Part shown: positions 8,381 through 17,874 of the stretch, piece after piece
How the letters are laid out: the number at the start of each line of letters is the position of its first letter
How positions within the stretch are numbered: position 1 is the first letter of the stretch
Program-made: the position numbers and the translations under genes
DNA from: Epilithonimonas lactis
GTDB lineage: Bacteria; Bacteroidota; Bacteroidia; Flavobacteriales; Weeksellaceae
Reading direction: 5' to 3'
DNA length: 64,000 bases
Assembly (NCBI RefSeq): GCF_900110605.1
Contig: NZ_FOFI01000005.1
Location: forward strand, 235,754-299,753
The notes under the pieces: model-generated
Told to the model about the DNA's origin: nothing
Seen by the model: the letters and a program-made list of their open reading frames with translations, nothing else
Databases searched by the model: none

Positions 8381-9832
8381 TTACTTTGAAATTTCTTTCT
8401 CAATTTTAGAAAGCATTTCTTTTCCGTTTGCGTTCTTAGGATTTAGTTCAATCGATTTTTTATACATTTCTATTGACTTTTTTTTATCTCCTATTTTTAA
8501 CAATACTTCTCCATAACTGTCATAGGCATTCCAGCTTTTAGGAAATAGATAAACATTAAGTTTGAAGATTTCCAAAGCCTCGGTTTGCTGATCATATGCC
8601 ATCATTCGGTAGGCCCAATTATTCAATTCTACTTCTTGAGGCTCAAATTCGGGGTTTTTCTTTTTCGTGTTTTTTGTGAAATCAATAGCCTTATCAAATC
8701 CAATCTTCCGCAGATTTTTCCTCAAAAATGTTAAAGGATCAGCTTCTAAAATATCCGCATTATAACATCCTGCAATCTCTTCTAGAAAATCTTCAGGAGC
8801 ACTTCCGCCTAAGTTGGTCAAAACAATGATTGCCAATTTATCATCCGGATAGATCAACAATGCGGACCGATTTCCACCAGACATTCCTATTGCTTTGTGG
8901 TTTTTTCTAAATTTTGCAATTCCCCAACCTCGTGTCCAATTGGTCGGATTTCCATTGTTGAATTTGCTTGGTGACCACATCAAATCTAATGTTGAAGATT
9001 TTTGAAATAACTGACCATTTTGCAAAGCAATTATCCAGTTTGCCATATCTTCAGCTGTACTATTGACTCCCGCTCCGGTTCTTGTAAAATCTGGAAATTC
9101 TGTATAACTATTTACCAGTTTCTCATCAGTTTTTTTACCATCAAAAAAATTTCTGTAACGATAAGTAGGCGCAAATTGCGGAATCAAATCTCTTGAATCT
9201 CCAAACAATGTGTGTTTCATCCCAACAATTTCAAACTGTTTCTGCTCGAAATTAGTAGCAAATGATTGTTTACTGACTTTTTCGATAATCTTTCCTAACA
9301 GATAGTAATTGGTCTGATTGTAACTGAATTGCTCGCCTGTTTTAAATTCTAAAGGAAGTGTTTTCAGTTTTTCCCAAATGGCTTGTTCGGTTTTTAAAGG
9401 ACCTATGTTACCGGTGAGAGAATCAAGAAGTTGTAGGATTTCGGGCAATCCTGAAATATGCGTCAGCAATTGGTCAACCGTTATATTTTGCCATTCTAAA
9501 GGTAAATCATTCAGATATTTTTTGATAGGCGCATTGAGTTTTATTTTACCTTGTTCTACCAATTGCATTACAGAAACACCAGTGAAAATTTTTGTATTAG
9601 AATTAATTGGAAAAATGGTCGTGTTTCTGACTGGGATATTATCTTGGATATTTGCAATGCCGTAACATCTACTCAAAACAATTTTTCCACTTTGAACAAC
9701 CGCTAATTGCAATCCAGGAATTCTTCTTTCCTTCATTTCACGATTGATAATTTCATCAACATTTGAATTTACACTTTGTGCGAAAATGCTTAGCGATAAA
9801 AAAAGAAGGATAATCAGATTTAGTTTTTTCAT
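8381..9832 (-). CDS. Secreted serine hydrolase paralogue (class C beta-lactamase fold) with TPR tail
   Basis: 483 residues with a signal peptide ending near IFAQ (residue 19). The catalytic S-x-x-K is S78-N-T-K81, followed by FSYNQTNYYLLG (Y-x-N region). The third motif appears as MSGGNRS rather than HGG or KTG. The C-terminal tail is TPR-like (WNAYDSYGEVLLKIGDKKKSIEMYKKS). It is the first gene of a two-gene unit with 6881-8362; the shared fold plus TPR points to a tandem duplication that then diverged. It probably acts in the periplasm, substrate unknown. Confidence 0.87.
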   Translation of the reverse strand: MKKLNLIILLFLSLSIFAQSVNSNVDEIINREMKERRIPGLQLAVVQSGKIVLSRCYGIANIQDNIPVRNTTIFPINSNTKIFTGVSVMQLVEQGKIKLNAPIKKYLNDLPLEWQNITVDQLLTHISGLPEILQLLDSLTGNIGPLKTEQAIWEKLKTLPLEFKTGEQFSYNQTNYYLLGKIIEKVSKQSFATNFEQKQFEIVGMKHTLFGDSRDLIPQFAPTYRYRNFFDGKKTDEKLVNSYTEFPDFTRTGAGVNSTAEDMANWIIALQNGQLFQKSSTLDLMWSPSKFNNGNPTNWTRGWGIAKFRKNHKAIGMSGGNRSALLIYPDDKLAIIVLTNLGGSAPEDFLEEIAGCYNADILEADPLTFLRKNLRKIGFDKAIDFTKNTKKKNPEFEPQEVELNNWAYRMMAYDQQTEALEIFKLNVYLFPKSWNAYDSYGEVLLKIGDKKKSIEMYKKSIELNPKNANGKEMLSKIEKEISK

Positions 9833-9934
9833 TTTATAAGTTTTCGAACTTCATTTGTTTTCGAATACTATGATGACAAACTAGACTGTGGTTTTGTTAC
9901 ATCGAAAAGTTAATTGTATATAAACTTAAAATAA

Positions 9935-11634
9935 TTAAGTCAAATCGAAACGCATCAAATCGTCCAGATCTTTCAGAAGCGGATTAATCTCAACAAATTT
10001 TTCGAAGATCTTACGCTTGGTCAAAACTTCTTTTTTGATGGTCAAATCTGTCTGATATTCGATTTCAATTTTGAAGTTGCTGACTTTGTGTTTGAAATGG
10101 TTGAAGAATTCAATGCTCAATCTGTCGAATTCCGACTTTGCAAATTCGGAAGAATATTTGACCGTGATCTGATGTTCATCGGTTTTTTCTAACTTGAAAC
10201 TGCTGATGGCGTTGTAGACGAAAGTATTGGTTCTGGCAAGATTTTTAAGGAAAATATCCCATTCTCTATCCACATCGGTCTGTGAGAAATGGTTGGAAGG
10301 CAGATTTTCATCCTTGATCTCAGCAAACTCATCTTTCTTGATTTCCTCCTTTTGTTCCAAAGCCGCTTTGATGCTGAATTTGGAATTGGAAGAACTTCTG
10401 GCAATCGGTTCAGATGCTTTCTGAATGACCTTTTTAGGTTCTTCAAAAACTGATTTTACAGGTTCTGGCTTGCTTTCTGTCTGAGGTTTTGGCTCAGCAG
10501 AAACTGGTTTTTTTTCGGAAATTAAATTAGCTTCAAGAAGTGGCGCTAATATTAAGAACTTTTTTTTTTAGCTTCCAAACCTGCCGTGAGACTTGACAAT
10601 TGCATCAAGGCAATCTCAACAGTCAAACGTGGATTTTTGGAATTTTTATAATTGATGTCGGCGAAATTACAAATCTCAATGCCGTCTATCAATTCCTGAG
10701 CTTTCCATTTTTGAGATTGCTCAGCAAATTTGGATTTAGTTTTTTCTCCAACTTCAATCAGATTCAAAGTTTTTGGATTCTGAGCCATCATTAGATCTCG
10801 GAAATGATTTCCCAATCCGGCAATGAAAATATGTGGGTCGAAACCTTTTTTTACAATTTCGTCGAATGCAGTCAAAACACCTGGAATATCATTTTCCTTC
10901 GCTAAATCAGCGATTTTCAGATATTGGTCGTAGTCCAGAATATTGAGAACTTCTGCTGCTTTTTCGAGTGTAATGTTTTTCTGAGAAAAAGTACTTAATC
11001 TATCAAAAATAGATAAAGCATCTCTCAAAGCACCATCAGCTTTCTGAGCAATCAGGTAAAGCGCATCATCCTCGTAAGTGATATTTTCCTTCTCAGCAAT
11101 TTTCCTCAAATGCTCCTGAATATCCTCAATGGTAATTCTTTTGAAATCATAGATCTGACATCTGGAAAGAATTGTAGGAATGATCTTGTGTTTCTCAGTC
11201 GTTGCTAAGATGAAAATCGCGTGAGCTGGTGGTTCTTCCAAAGTTTTCAGGAACGCGTTGAAAGCAGCCTGAGACAACATATGAACCTCATCGATAATAT
11301 AAACTTTGTACTTTCCGACTTGAGGTGCAAATCTAACTTGGTCAATCAATTCACGAATATCATCAACCGAGTTGTTGGAAGCGGCATCTAATTCATAAAT
11401 ATTGAATGCGAAGCCATCATCATCTGCAGCTCCAGATTTTTCATTGATCTTTCTTGCTAGAATTCTGGCGCATGTTGTTTTACCAACACCTCTTGGTCCG
11501 CAGAAAAGCAGAGCCTGAGCCAATTGACTTTCGTCGATGGCGTGTTCCAAAGTATCAGTAACGTGCGATTGCCCAACAACAGTGTCAAACTCTTGCGGAC
11601 GGTACTTGCGTGCGGATACGATGAAATTTTCCAT
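9935..11634 (-). CDS. dnaX: DNA polymerase III gamma/tau subunit, full product needs a -1 frameshift
   Basis: Clamp-loader ATPase. The 0-frame part (11634 to 10552, 360 residues) has Walker A GPRGVGKT (46-53), Walker B VYIIDE (111-116), sensor LATTEKHKIIPTILSRCQ and helical domain III. It ends LEAKKKSS then TAA, right after a run of ten A. Reading one A twice (-1) opens the other frame, which runs on as KKKFLILAPLLEANL and a Lys/Pro/Glu-rich linker to a tau-like C-terminal domain ending at 9935. The full product would be about 566 residues, normal for the phylum. So the gene either uses programmed slippage to make short gamma and long tau, or carries a homopolymer error. The Cys cluster usual after Walker A is absent. 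Confidence 0.9.
10526..10569 (-). promoter_or_regulatory. dnaX slippage site with downstream hairpin
   Basis: Ten consecutive A on the coding strand (10569 to 10560), then GTTCTTAAT with the 0-frame stop. Downstream, ATTAGC (10550-10545) can pair with GCTAAT (10531-10526) around a 13-base loop. A long A run alone allows transcriptional slippage, as known for Thermus dnaX; A-AAA-AAG within it also fits E. coli-type -1 ribosomal frameshifting. Confidence 0.6.
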
Positions 11635-11711
11635 TGCTCAAAAGTAAGGATTAATTGTGAATTTTGGAAATGGTTTTTAAATAATTGTTGGTTGGTTTTG
11701 GAGAAGATTTA

Positions 11712-11787
11712 AACGCAAAGAGCGCAAAGATTTCTTTGAAATTATAGAAAATATTTTTGAGGCGCAAAGACGTAAAACTCATCAAAG
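11712..11787 (+). repeat. Dispersed intergenic repeat, copy A
   Basis: Begins AACGCAAAGAGCGCAAAGA and ends GCAAAGACGTAAAACTCAT, then CAAAG. It closely matches 62117-62193, including the central TTGAAATTAT.GAAAATATT segment. No coding potential is seen. The function is unknown. Confidence 0.75.
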
Positions 11788-11831
11788 GAATGTAATTATA
11801 TTTCTATAAGTCTTTGATTCGGTACAAAGCC

Positions 11832-11999
11832 TCTTTGAGTTACTTCGTTCAATCATCGAATTATTACATCACTTCATTGATTAATTACGTTAAGTCATTG
11901 ATTCATTACGTTAAGTCATTGATTCATTACAATGAAGCAGTGAAGCATTACGATAAAGCCTTGAAGTATTACGATGAGCTGGTGATTCATTACAAAAAG
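11832..11999 (+). repeat. 21-base tandem repeat, eight units, one open frame
   Basis: Eight consecutive 21-base units with no length change. In the open plus frame each unit reads as a seven-residue variant of SLIHYVK (for example SLINYVK, SLIHYNE, AVKHYDK, ALKYYDE, LVIHYKK). Middle units are nearly identical and outer units are diverged, yet the frame and the Tyr stay. The surrounding frame begins only at a TTG (11814) and overlaps the next gene antisense, so a protein product is doubtful. Confidence 0.7.
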
Positions 12000-12033
12000 G
12001 CATCTTCACGTATCCATCGGCATTCCGGTAATA

Positions 12034-12504
12034 TTAATAATCGTCATCATCCTCATCCAAAAAGTTCAATTCGTCATCTCTTTGAATGTAATCAGGCGAA
12101 ATTCCAGGTGGATTGAACAATCCCCAATCATCAACGATGTAATGTTTCTGATTAAAAGTTCCAACCCAATCGATAAACAAAAGTCTAAATTCGTCAACTA
12201 ATTTTCTGACAAGATGATAATATTTTGCATCGGAAAAACCAAAGTGTTCCAAATTGTTACCACCAACCATTATATCGCGCGCCGCTTTCCTAATGATTGC
12301 GGCATTCTCCATTTTTATGTCATACAACTTCACCGCTTCTGCGCCACAAATCTTTGCTTGAATTATCATGCTTTCGCCCAACAAATGGTGCTTGACGGTT
12401 TGTAGATGATTATTGTCCTCTGGAAACAAATCAGAAATGACTTTCAAAGTTTCGTAGATTTCCTGTGATTTTTTGTAAAGTGGTAACTGAAAGCAATCCA
12501 TCAT
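12034..12504 (-). CDS. Uncharacterised helical protein with acidic tail
   Basis: 156 residues with no signal peptide. It is mainly helical (LYKKSQEIYETLKVISDLFP, SMIIQAKICGAEAVKLYD, YYHLVRKLVDEFRLLFIDWV) and ends in an acidic tail (LNFLDEDDDDY). It looks like a small cytoplasmic helical-bundle protein, but no domain was recognised with confidence. The gene starts just upstream of the sucAB terminator and is probably transcribed alone. Confidence 0.7.
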   Translation of the reverse strand: MMDCFQLPLYKKSQEIYETLKVISDLFPEDNNHLQTVKHHLLGESMIIQAKICGAEAVKLYDIKMENAAIIRKAARDIMVGGNNLEHFGFSDAKYYHLVRKLVDEFRLLFIDWVGTFNQKHYIVDDWGLFNPPGISPDYIQRDDELNFLDEDDDDY

Positions 12505-12529
12505 AATTTAATTTTATGATTAAATATAA

Positions 12530-12562
12530 AAAAAAGAGAGCAAAAAACTTGCTCTCTTTTTT
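12530..12562. terminator. Terminator after sucB
   Basis: Arms AAAAAAGAGAGCA (12530-12542) and TGCTCTCTTTTTT (12550-12562) with a 7-base loop, 19 bases after the sucB stop on the minus strand. Confidence 0.85.
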
Positions 12563-12580
12563 TTATAATATTGAAATCAA

Positions 12581-13822
12581 TTACAATTCCAAAGCTTTTC
12601 TTTCGTCGCCATCCATTAGGAATTCTACTGGATTGTCGATTGCTTCTTTTACTGCAACCAAGAAACCTACGGATTCTTTTCCGTCGATGATCCTGTGGTC
12701 ATAAGACATTGCAACGTACATCATTGGTCTGATCACAACTTGTCCGTCAACCGCAACTGGTCTTTGGATGATGTTGTGCATTCCCAAGATCGCAGATTGT
12801 GGCGGGTTGATAATTGGCGTAGATAACATCGATCCGAAAGTTCCACCATTAGTGATAGTGAAAGTTCCGCCAGTCATCTCGTCAACAGTGATTTTTCCAT
12901 CTCTTACTTTTAAAGCAAGGTCTTTGATGTTAGCTTCAACACCTCTAAGAGACATGTTTTCTGCATTTCTAAGCACTGGCACCATCAAACCTTTTGGTCC
13001 TGAAACCGCGATAGAAATATCTGCGAAATCATAGTTGGTTTTGAAATCACCGTCGATAGAAGCGTTCACATCTGGATACAATTTCAATGCTCTCGTCACC
13101 GCTTTCGTGAAGAAAGACATAAATCCAAGACCAATCCCGTGTTTTGCCGCGAATTCTTCTTTATATTGTTTTCTGATTCTGAAGATCTCAGACATATCAA
13201 CTTCGTTGAAAGTCGTCAACATTGCAGTTTCATTTTTCACTGAAACCAATCTTGCAGCGATCTTTCTTCTAAGAACTGAAAGTTTTGTAGTCGATGTTCC
13301 TCTGTTTCCACCACTTGCACTTCCCATTGCAGGAACCGAAGCAGTTACAGCGTCATCTTTTGTAATTCTGCCATCTCTGCCAGAACCACTTACCTGACTT
13401 GGAGCAATTCCTTTTTCGTCAAGGATCTTCTTAGCAGCTGGAGAAGGCGTTTGAGCAGCGTAAGTTTCAGTTTTTGGAGCCTCAGCTTTTGGAGCTGGTG
13501 CTGGTTCTTCTTTTTTCTCTTCCGCTTTAGGCTCTTCTTTTGTTTTCTCTGCAGCTGGCGCAGCGCCACCGTCTGGTTTTGCAGCATCCATATCAATAAG
13601 GCAAACCACTTGGCCAACCTGAACCACTTCACCTTCTTCAGCTTTCAAAGTGATGATACCACTTTGCTCAGCAGGAAGTTCCAAAGTTGCCTTATCAGAA
13701 TCTACTTCTGCAATTGGCTGATCTTTTTCTACGTAATCACCGTCTTGTACTAACCAAGTCGCAATTTCTACTTCTGTGATAGATTCTCCCGGTGAAGGAA
13801 CTTTCATTTCTAATATTGACAT
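12581..13822 (-). CDS. sucB: 2-oxoglutarate dehydrogenase E2, dihydrolipoyl succinyltransferase
   Basis: TCA-cycle E2 core subunit of 413 residues. The N-terminal lipoyl domain carries the lipoyl-lysine motif VDSDKATLE (near 40-48). An Ala/Pro/Lys/Glu-rich linker (about 85-120) follows, then the E1/E3-binding domain ([20 protein letters not shown]) and the catalytic acyltransferase domain ending with the active-site motif [16 protein letters not shown]. It lies 68 bases downstream of sucA on the same strand and ends at a strong terminator, so the pair forms an operon. The E3 subunit is not in this window. Confidence 0.96.
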   Translation of the reverse strand: MSILEMKVPSPGESITEVEIATWLVQDGDYVEKDQPIAEVDSDKATLELPAEQSGIITLKAEEGEVVQVGQVVCLIDMDAAKPDGGAAPAAEKTKEEPKAEEKKEEPAPAPKAEAPKTETYAAQTPSPAAKKILDEKGIAPSQVSGSGRDGRITKDDAVTASVPAMGSASGGNRGTSTTKLSVLRRKIAARLVSVKNETAMLTTFNEVDMSEIFRIRKQYKEEFAAKHGIGLGFMSFFTKAVTRALKLYPDVNASIDGDFKTNYDFADISIAVSGPKGLMVPVLRNAENMSLRGVEANIKDLALKVRDGKITVDEMTGGTFTITNGGTFGSMLSTPIINPPQSAILGMHNIIQRPVAVDGQVVIRPMMYVAMSYDHRIIDGKESVGFLVAVKEAIDNPVEFLMDGDERKALEL

Positions 13823-13890
13823 ACTCTTTTTTGTTTTTAATTACAGAACAATCTGTGAGGATTGTTATTCTTTATAGTTTATTAATTTTA

Positions 13891-16701
13891 TTAAGCTGTA
13901 ACTGGTCTTTTTACAGGCTCATCGTTACACTGAAAAACAGAATTGATGATCTTAGTCTGGTTTTTCTCAAACATCTTGTGACTTCCTGGCGCTGGCGTTC
14001 CGCTCGCAACTGGAGAGATCAATTGGATATTGGTATGACGGAAGTTTCTTAGGATGAAACTCCAAGCTCCCATATTTTCAGGTTCTTCCTGAGCCCAGAT
14101 CAAGTCTTTCTTATTATTATATTTATCGAAGATGGCTTGAATTTTTTCAAAATTTAAAGGATAAACTTGCTCAAGTCTTACCAAAGCTACTTTATCATCA
14201 TTCAATTCTTCTTTCTTAGCCAATAGGTCGTAATATAATTTACCAGTACAAAGTACCAATCTTTCCACTTTTGCTGGATCTGCCGTTGGATCGTCCAAAA
14301 TTGGTTGGAAACTTCCTGTTGCAAGGTCTTCCAATGGAGAAACTACTTTTGGATGTCTCAACAATGATTTTGGCGTCATGATCACCAATGGTTTTCTGAA
14401 TCCGAATTTCATCTGTCTTCTCAGCAAATGGAAATAGTTGGCTGGAGAAGTTATGTTCGCTACGATGATATTCTCATTTGCAGCAAGCGTCAGGAATCTC
14501 TCTAGTCTGGCAGAAGAGTGTTCTGCACCTTGACCCTCGGATCCGTGAGGCAACATCATGACCAAACCGTCCTGGATCTTCCATTTTTCTTCAGCAGCAA
14601 CCAAATATTGGTCAACGATGATCTGAGCACCATTTGTAAAATCACCAAACTGAGCTTCCCAAATCGTCAATGTTTTAGGAGCAGCCATGGCATAACCATA
14701 GTCAAATCCTAGAACACCATATTCTGAAAGGTGTGAGTTGTAAACATCAAATCTTTGTTCATTGATGTGTCTCAATGGGATGTATTCTTCTTCTGTATCT
14801 TCAGTTTTTACTACGGCGTGACGGTGAGAGAACGTTCCTCTTTCCACATCTTCTCCGGAAAGTCTTACATTGTAACCTTCTGTAAGAAGTGTTGCGTAAG
14901 CCAACAACTCTCCTGCTGCCCAATCCAAAGAATTATTCTCAACCATCTTCACTCTGTTTTCGAAAAGACGGGTAATTTTATTGATGAATTTTTTGTCTGC
15001 AGGAAGTGTAGAGATCTTAACTGCAAGTTCCTTCAGTTTTTCAAGGTCGTAAGTCGTGTCAATATTAGCATTTGAAACGCAACCTTTTCCACCGATCGGG
15101 AAATCTATCCAGTCATCTTTCATGAAGACGTCCATCGTATTTCTTTCAATCTCTTTGGAAGCATCAAAATTCTCATCTAACAAAGCTTTGAATTCCTTCT
15201 CCATCTTGCTCAAAACTTCATCAGAAACTACATTTTCCTTGATCAAAAGGTCTTTGTAGATCTCTCTTGGATTCTTATGTTTTGAGATCAGTTTATAAAG
15301 ATTTGGCTGAGTAAATCTCGGCTCATCACCTTCGTTATGTCCGTATTTTCTATAACCAAGAAGGTCGATATAAACATCCTTACCAAATTTCGCACGGAAA
15401 TCCGCTGCAAATCTGATCGCGTGAACTACAGCTTCTACATCATCAGCATTGATGTGCATTACTGGAGAATCTGTCACTTTTGCAATATCTGTACAATAAA
15501 CAGACGATCTAGCATCCAAGAAATTGGTGGTGAAAGAAACCTGGTTGTTCACAACAATGTGAACTGTTCCGCCTGTTTTGTAACCTTCCAGATTCATCAT
15601 CTGAGCGATCTCATAAACGATACCTTGACCCGCAATCGCACCGTCTCCGTGGATCACGATCGGTAAAACTTTGGAGTAATCGTCTTTGTAAACATTATCA
15701 ACTTTGGCTCTGCAGATTCCTTCTACAAGCGCAGCTACAGTTTCCAAGTGAGATGGATTCGGCGTTAAATTAATTCTAACTTCTTCTCCGTTTGCTGTTG
15801 TTATTTTTTTGGATGATCCCAAGTGATATTTAACATCACCGGAGAATACATCTTCTTCAAATTCTTTTCCTTCGAACTCAGAGAATATTTGCTTGTATGA
15901 TTTTTGGAAAACATTGGTCAAAACATTCAAACGTCCTCTGTGGGCCATTCCTAGAACAACCTCATCAACGCCAAGCTGAGAAGACCTTGTGATCAACTGA
16001 TCCAAAGCTGGGATCAAAGATTCACCTCCTTCTAGAGAGAAACGTTTTTGACCTACGAATTTCGTGTGAAGATAATTTTCAAACGCCACCGCTTGGTTCA
16101 ATTTGAAAAGGATCTCTGTCTTTTCCTGGGCAGAGAGTGTCGGATGGTTTTCGTTCACATTCACCCATTCCATGATCCACTTCTTCTCCTCCACATTTTG
16201 GATATGCATGTATTCTACACCGATAGAATCACAATAGATGTTCTGAAGGTGTGTGATGATCTCTTGCAGAGTTGCAGGACCAGGCATTCCCGTTTGGGTA
16301 GCAGAATTGAATTTCTTATTCAGATCCTCTTTCGACAATCCGAAGTTTTCTATATCAAGCGTTGGAAAGTAATGTCTTCTTTCTCTTACAGGATTCGTTT
16401 TTGTAAAAAGGTGTCCTCTTGACCTGTAAGCTTCGATCAGGTTGACCACCTTGAATTCTTTCGAAATATCTTCTGAAACCGCATTATTGGTGACAGCTTG
16501 CTGAGCATATTGAACAGGAGCAGAACCAGAAGGCGCTGCAGAAGCCGAATCATCATCGCCATAGTTTTCTAAAGCGAAATCAAAACCTTGAAAAAAAGAT
16601 TTCCAAGAAGGCTCAAGAGAATCCGGGTATTTTTGGTATTGCGCATACATGTCATCAATCAATTGAGCATGTACGGCATTTAGAAATGAAAATTTATCCA
16701 T
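13891..16701 (-). CDS. sucA: 2-oxoglutarate dehydrogenase E1, thiamine-diphosphate dependent
   Basis: 936 residues, normal for SucA. The N-terminal SucA segment FLNAVHAQLIDDMYAQYQKY is followed by the GMAHRGRLNVL signature, the thiamine-diphosphate site IHGDGAIAGQG to VNNQVSFTT, and the transketolase-like C-terminal half (MLPHGSEGQGAEHSSARLER, LVIMTPKSLLRHP). It decarboxylates 2-oxoglutarate and passes the succinyl group to SucB. A possible -7 box for this strand (TAAATTTG, 16746-16753) lies about 45 bases upstream. First gene of the sucAB operon. Confidence 0.97.
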   Translation of the reverse strand: MDKFSFLNAVHAQLIDDMYAQYQKYPDSLEPSWKSFFQGFDFALENYGDDDSASAAPSGSAPVQYAQQAVTNNAVSEDISKEFKVVNLIEAYRSRGHLFTKTNPVRERRHYFPTLDIENFGLSKEDLNKKFNSATQTGMPGPATLQEIITHLQNIYCDSIGVEYMHIQNVEEKKWIMEWVNVNENHPTLSAQEKTEILFKLNQAVAFENYLHTKFVGQKRFSLEGGESLIPALDQLITRSSQLGVDEVVLGMAHRGRLNVLTNVFQKSYKQIFSEFEGKEFEEDVFSGDVKYHLGSSKKITTANGEEVRINLTPNPSHLETVAALVEGICRAKVDNVYKDDYSKVLPIVIHGDGAIAGQGIVYEIAQMMNLEGYKTGGTVHIVVNNQVSFTTNFLDARSSVYCTDIAKVTDSPVMHINADDVEAVVHAIRFAADFRAKFGKDVYIDLLGYRKYGHNEGDEPRFTQPNLYKLISKHKNPREIYKDLLIKENVVSDEVLSKMEKEFKALLDENFDASKEIERNTMDVFMKDDWIDFPIGGKGCVSNANIDTTYDLEKLKELAVKISTLPADKKFINKITRLFENRVKMVENNSLDWAAGELLAYATLLTEGYNVRLSGEDVERGTFSHRHAVVKTEDTEEEYIPLRHINEQRFDVYNSHLSEYGVLGFDYGYAMAAPKTLTIWEAQFGDFTNGAQIIVDQYLVAAEEKWKIQDGLVMMLPHGSEGQGAEHSSARLERFLTLAANENIIVANITSPANYFHLLRRQMKFGFRKPLVIMTPKSLLRHPKVVSPLEDLATGSFQPILDDPTADPAKVERLVLCTGKLYYDLLAKKEELNDDKVALVRLEQVYPLNFEKIQAIFDKYNNKKDLIWAQEEPENMGAWSFILRNFRHTNIQLISPVASGTPAPGSHKMFEKNQTKIINSVFQCNDEPVKRPVTA

Positions 16702-16825
16702 TATTACAGATTATCTGTTAATTTTTATTATTAAATAATTGCCACCAAATTTACTAATTTTTTGTGGATTAGCATCTAGTGTATCAATTTATTCCCGTAA
16801 ATATACGTGATATTTATCAGATTTG

Positions 16826-17860
16826 CTAGCGGTAAACCGGAAGTGATAATTTCAGTTTTACATCCTGAACGTCAGTAGGTTCTTCGAGGAACTCTTCCAT
16901 CAGCTGTCCATTTCGTAGCGTGTCTTTTTTCGCCTTTTTCAGTAGTTCCTGGATGTTTTTCAAGCGGTTGTTATAATTTCCCTGGAAGTAGATGACGTAA
17001 ACTTTTGAAGCGTTCAAAGTCTGGAAATTAAAATTATTATCGCTCACGGAAACTCTTTTCGACAAAGGAATTCCATAGAAATAGGAGATCTCTTTATCTT
17101 TTAGATTAGCTGGATTCGTCAGAAGAACCGGCAAACCGATCTCATCGTCTTTTTTTGCAAGGTCTGATTTTACGAAATTGAGCACTTTGTTGTGATTCAT
17201 CAAAACATTTTTGAAGATGATCTCCTTTGTGTTTCTTGTACTGACATTCACGCCCAAAAGAATTCCGCCTTCTCGGTTTTCCACCATGATGCTGTCGTAT
17301 TTCACCGATGCCAATTGCTGATCCTTATCTACTTTGTTACCCAAAAGTGAGAAAAGATTCTTCATGCTTTTATCAATATTCTCAACAAAGAAATCTTCCG
17401 CAACCAAGTTCAATGACCTTTCCAGATAACTTCTTTTTGGTGTGTGGATATTCCAAACCAATTTGGTCTTGTTGCCAGCCGGAATGAATTTAACATCGAT
17501 CAAATAAGGATTTTCACTTTCGCCTTCAAAGAGTTGATAACGCAAGGTTCTGTTGACATTAGAGTATCGAATGAACATATCACCGAAGTCATTGTTCTTT
17601 TTGTCAGAGAATTTCATCGAACTTCCCAAACCATCATAAGGCGTAAAGAAGCTGTAGCTGATGTCTTGTTTTTCATTGAAGAAATCATTCCAGGTTGTGA
17701 AGTTCTGAAGGTTGTTGAATTGAGGAAAAACTTTGTCCACAGGATAATTGATCTCAGAATGATGGACAAAACTTTTGCTCTCATCCACAAAATTCATTGA
17801 AATAGAATAGACTCCGAATAAGCAGAGAATGATTATGATGATAAATTTGAGAAAACGCAT
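16826..17860 (-). CDS. Membrane-anchored SRPBCC-domain protein
   Basis: 344 residues. One N-terminal membrane segment (FLKFIIIIILCLFGVYSISM) is followed by an SRPBCC/polyketide-cyclase-like domain of about 130 residues (SEINYPVDKVFPQFNNLQNFTTW, IKFIPAGNKTKLVW-type strands). The second half resembles the effector-binding fold that often follows such domains (GILLGVNVSTRNTKEIIF, YGIPLSKRVSVSD). It probably faces the periplasm. It starts 15 bases before the end of tamL-side sequence on the same strand and may be co-transcribed with tamL. Ligand unknown. Confidence 0.75.
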   Translation of the reverse strand: MRFLKFIIIIILCLFGVYSISMNFVDESKSFVHHSEINYPVDKVFPQFNNLQNFTTWNDFFNEKQDISYSFFTPYDGLGSSMKFSDKKNNDFGDMFIRYSNVNRTLRYQLFEGESENPYLIDVKFIPAGNKTKLVWNIHTPKRSYLERSLNLVAEDFFVENIDKSMKNLFSLLGNKVDKDQQLASVKYDSIMVENREGGILLGVNVSTRNTKEIIFKNVLMNHNKVLNFVKSDLAKKDDEIGLPVLLTNPANLKDKEISYFYGIPLSKRVSVSDNNFNFQTLNASKVYVIYFQGNYNNRLKNIQELLKKAKKDTLRNGQLMEEFLEEPTDVQDVKLKLSLPVYR

Positions 17861-17874
17861 TTTTGAAAATAAAT

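Larger units (their letters stand above)
11635..12033. other. Spacer of 399 bases holding two kinds of repeat
   Basis: Upstream of dnaX, a TACTTTTG box for the minus strand (11639-11646) is a possible -7 element. The rest holds a dispersed repeat (11712-11787) and a 21-base tandem repeat (11832-11999), listed separately. No conventional gene is supported. Confidence 0.55.
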
